A DNA stretch of 64,000 bases from an uncultured Muribaculaceae bacterium (lineage in GTDB: Bacteria > Bacteroidota > Bacteroidia > Bacteroidales > Muribaculaceae). A program made the translations under genes and the position numbers. How positions within the stretch are numbered: position 1 is the first letter of the stretch; every line of letters begins with the position of its first letter. A model generated the notes under the pieces. The model did no database searches, was not told the origin of the DNA, and worked only from the letters and a program-made list of their open reading frames with translations. Where the stretch lies: contig CAJUHX010000001.1 of the NCBI GenBank assembly GCA_910586455.1, forward strand, positions 153,411-217,410, read 5' to 3'. This document shows, piece by piece, positions 61,886-64,000 of this stretch.

Positions 61886-63712
61886 TTGAAACATCTCAAA
61901 AACGATAAGCTACGCGAGAAAATCGCAATATTGCCTGATACCCCCGGCGTCTATACATATTACGACGCCGAGGGTAAGGTGATTTATGTAGGCAAGGCAA
62001 AGAACCTCAAACGCAGGGTGTCGTCGTACTTCAACCGTACTCACGACAATCTGCGCACCAATCTGCTCGTGCGTAATATTGCCGACATGTCGTACATTGT
62101 GGTGCCCACCGAGCAGGATGCCCTCAATCTGGAGAACTCCATGATAAAGGAGTACAAGCCCAAATACAATGTGCTGCTGAAGGACGATAAATCGTATCCC
62201 TGGATTGTGGTCACCAACGAACTTTATCCTCGAGTGTTTCTTACCCGCACCCACATAAAAGACGGCTCGAAATACTATGGTCCTTACACCAACACCGCTG
62301 TTGCCCGTACTGTGCTGGAACTTATCAACCGACTATATCCGGTGCGTACCTGCCGCCTGCCAATCACGCCCGAATATCTGCGTGCCGGCAAGGGGCGTCT
62401 GTGTCTGCAGTACCATATCAAACGTTGCAAGGGTTGCTGCACGGGGCTGATTTCGCCCGAGGAATACGGCACATACATAGCCGCTATAAAACAGATATTG
62501 CGGGGCGACACACAGGAGTTGCTTGACTATCTGCGCGGCGAAATGGAGCGCCTGAGCATGGAACTCCGCTTCGAAGAAGCACAGCTGCTGAAAGAATCGT
62601 ACAAACTAATCGAACAATACCGCAGCAAGAGTGTAATCGTTAGTCAGACCATAGGCGACATCGACGTATTCGGTATAGACGACGACGGAGCCGACGTGTA
62701 TGTAAACTATATGCACGTACGCCGCGGAGCCGTGGTGCGTAGCGCTACACTGCGCTACAAACGGCGCCTCGATGAGTCGCAGGCACAGATGATGGCATAC
62801 GCCATGACCGAAATAGCCGCTTCGCTTGGAGTGGTGTTCGACGAGGTTGTGGTGCCGCTGGTGCCCGAGGTGGATATGCCGGACGTGAGCTTTACCATAC
62901 CACAGAGAGGCGACAAGGCCAAACTGCTGGAAGTATCGACCCGCAATGCCCGTCAGGTGAAAATCGACGACCTCAAACACCAGGAACGCCTCAATCCCGA
63001 AACCCGTGTGGAGCGCACCCTAAGGCGCATGCAGGCCGACTTCCGCCTCAGCGAGCTGCCGCACCACATAGAGTGCTTCGACAACTCGAACATACAGGGT
63101 ACAAACCCTGTGGCAAGCTGCGTGGTGTTCCGCGACGCCAAACCATGCAAGCGCGACTACCGCCATTTCAACATCAAGACCGTGGAAGGCCCCGACGACT
63201 TCGCCTCGATGAAAGAAGTACTCACGCGCCGCTACACCCGACTGGTGCAGGAAGGGCAGGGGCTGCCGCAACTGATAGTTGTCGACGGCGGCAAAGGACA
63301 GTTGAGCAGCGCCGTCGAGGCCCTCGACGAAATGGGCCTTCGCGGCGTAATTGCCGTAGTAGGTATAGCCAAGCGACTTGAGGAAATATACTTCCCCGGC
63401 GACTCCGTGCCGCTGTATATCGACAAAAACAGCGAATCGCTGCGCGTAGTGCAGCATCTGCGCGACGAGGCACACCGCTTTGGCATAACACACCATCGGA
63501 ATCGCCGTAGCAAAGGGCAGCTAATCAGTGAGTTGGATGATATAAAAGGAATAGGCGAGAAGACTTCCACCGCTCTGTTGCAGCACTTTAAGAGTGTGAA
63601 ACGCATCCGTGAGGCCTCGCCTGCCGACTTGGCCGCTGTGGTCGGACAGGCCAAAGCCGCCATCCTGACGGAATATTTCAAACACAAAAATAAAGACAAT
63701 GAAACAATGTAA
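61886..63712 (+). CDS. uvrC: Excinuclease ABC subunit C
   Basis: A 608-residue nucleotide-excision-repair nuclease. The N-terminal GIY-YIG domain is LPDTPGVYTYYDAEGKVIYVGKAKNLKRRV (in part). A cysteine cluster (CLQYHIKRCKGCCTG) follows, then the UVR helix RFEEAQLLKESYKLIEQY, the RNase-H-like C-nuclease (ECFDNSNIQGTNPVAS; LIVVDGGKGQLSSAVEAL) and helix-hairpin-helix motifs at the end (LDDIKGIGEKTSTALLQHF). The only fitting start is a TTG at 61886; an in-frame stop lies 22 bases before. Its last 14 bases overlap the zinc-ribbon gene. Confidence 0.95.
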   Translation: MKHLKNDKLREKIAILPDTPGVYTYYDAEGKVIYVGKAKNLKRRVSSYFNRTHDNLRTNLLVRNIADMSYIVVPTEQDALNLENSMIKEYKPKYNVLLKDDKSYPWIVVTNELYPRVFLTRTHIKDGSKYYGPYTNTAVARTVLELINRLYPVRTCRLPITPEYLRAGKGRLCLQYHIKRCKGCCTGLISPEEYGTYIAAIKQILRGDTQELLDYLRGEMERLSMELRFEEAQLLKESYKLIEQYRSKSVIVSQTIGDIDVFGIDDDGADVYVNYMHVRRGAVVRSATLRYKRRLDESQAQMMAYAMTEIAASLGVVFDEVVVPLVPEVDMPDVSFTIPQRGDKAKLLEVSTRNARQVKIDDLKHQERLNPETRVERTLRRMQADFRLSELPHHIECFDNSNIQGTNPVASCVVFRDAKPCKRDYRHFNIKTVEGPDDFASMKEVLTRRYTRLVQEGQGLPQLIVVDGGKGQLSSAVEALDEMGLRGVIAVVGIAKRLEEIYFPGDSVPLYIDKNSESLRVVQHLRDEAHRFGITHHRNRRSKGQLISELDDIKGIGEKTSTALLQHFKSVKRIREASPADLAAVVGQAKAAILTEYFKHKNKDNETM

Positions 63713-63962
63713 CCGTTGTGGCGCTCCAGTCAATGACTCCGGCTCTTTCTGCCAGAACTGCGGTGCCCCGTTGGACGCTCCCGAATACAGCCGGAACTTT
63801 CAGAACTACGATGCAAACAATCCGTTCGACAGCTGCGGTCCCGAAGGCAAGAGCCGCGGTGTGTGCGCTCTGCTGGCCATATTTCTGGGTGGCCTTGGGG
63901 TGCAGTACTTTTATGTAGGTAAAACTACCGCCGGAATTCTGTCGATAGGTATAGGCGTTTAA
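63699..63962 (+). CDS. Zinc-ribbon TM2-like protein, apparently shortened
   Basis: An 87-residue protein starting inside the end of uvrC. The N-terminus is a zinc ribbon (CNRCGAPVNDSGSFCQNCGAP, four Cys in two pairs). A linker leads to the first half of a TM2 domain: SRGVCALLAIFLGGLGVQYFYVGK, then TTAGILSIGIGV and a stop. A full TM2 domain needs a second complete membrane helix, which is missing, so this looks like a truncated or decayed copy. A -7-like TACCTTTG (63989-63996) for a following gene lies 27 bases after the stop, so the gene end is real and not a window artefact. Confidence 0.7.
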   Translation: MKQCNRCGAPVNDSGSFCQNCGAPLDAPEYSRNFQNYDANNPFDSCGPEGKSRGVCALLAIFLGGLGVQYFYVGKTTAGILSIGIGV

Positions 63963-64000
63963 AGCTCACTAATATCATCAAAACTTCCTACCTTTGCAGG

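Overview
The window looks like chromosome of a Bacteroidales bacterium with moderately high GC, most like the Muribaculaceae/Bacteroidaceae group. The reasons are: promoters of the Bacteroidetes form TTTG-N19/20-TAnnTTTG in front of many genes; a PorZ-type propeller, a serine palmitoyltransferase, a DUF2851 protein, a DUF3467 protein, a GxxExxY protein and a carboxynorspermidine-type dehydrogenase; outer-membrane barrel proteins of the CarboxypepD_reg/TonB-plug type; and very few Shine-Dalgarno sequences. Family-level placement is an inference from gene content. No phage, integrase, insertion sequence, rRNA operon or CRISPR array was seen.

Layout. 1-5986 (minus strand): a partial PorZ-like gene, rdgB, leuS and nadA. 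5987-6898 is a long AT-rich gap packed with DnaA-box-like 9-mers and is my candidate replication origin; a near-perfect parS centromere site lies at 61272-61287. 6899-13643 (plus): outer-membrane barrel protein, DegT-type aminotransferase, WG-repeat lipoprotein, DUF2851 protein. 13649-17576 (minus): an overlapping gene chain coaX - outer-membrane protein - lptC - GldE/CorC-like protein. 17743-20866 (minus): pgi, small barrel protein, PD40 propeller protein. 20955-22060: an XRE regulator, a structured GC-rich non-coding block with its own promoter, and a broken polysaccharide deacetylase gene. 22119-36846: corA, nucleoside kinase, a TPR protein, then minus-strand pyrH-frr-HAD-ribF, then plus-strand cstA, manC, argS, a BI-1 family protein, a MATE transporter and pckA. 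37004-41471: Lrp regulator, gapA, spt and a 5-methylcytosine rRNA methyltransferase.

41501-45743 looks like an accessory insertion: a perfect 46-bp palindrome, an 812-residue secreted protein with a sorting-type tail, and a membrane-anchored TPR/AraC regulator. 45795-53535 (minus) holds housekeeping genes: RecD-like helicase, cysS, DUF3467, lolD, two identical tRNA-Glu genes flanking rpsT, a TrmH-type methyltransferase, a lipoprotein, outer-membrane phospholipase A and carboxynorspermidine dehydrogenase. 53599-58616 (minus) is a lipopolysaccharide-core cluster (two GT2, one GT4, one Kdo/heptose kinase-like protein, one flippase-like membrane protein). It is interrupted at 55403-56000 by an AT-rich cassette: one GxxExxY (PD-(D/E)XK-fold) gene bounded by perfect 55-bp inverted repeats. 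58935-63962 (plus) holds ybeY, mnmG, apt, uvrC and a shortened TM2-type zinc-ribbon protein.

The most interesting items are the GxxExxY cassette, the DnaA-box array together with the parS site, the structured block at 21360-21686, and a set of genes whose -7 box lies 4-5 bases from the start codon, which implies leaderless mRNAs.
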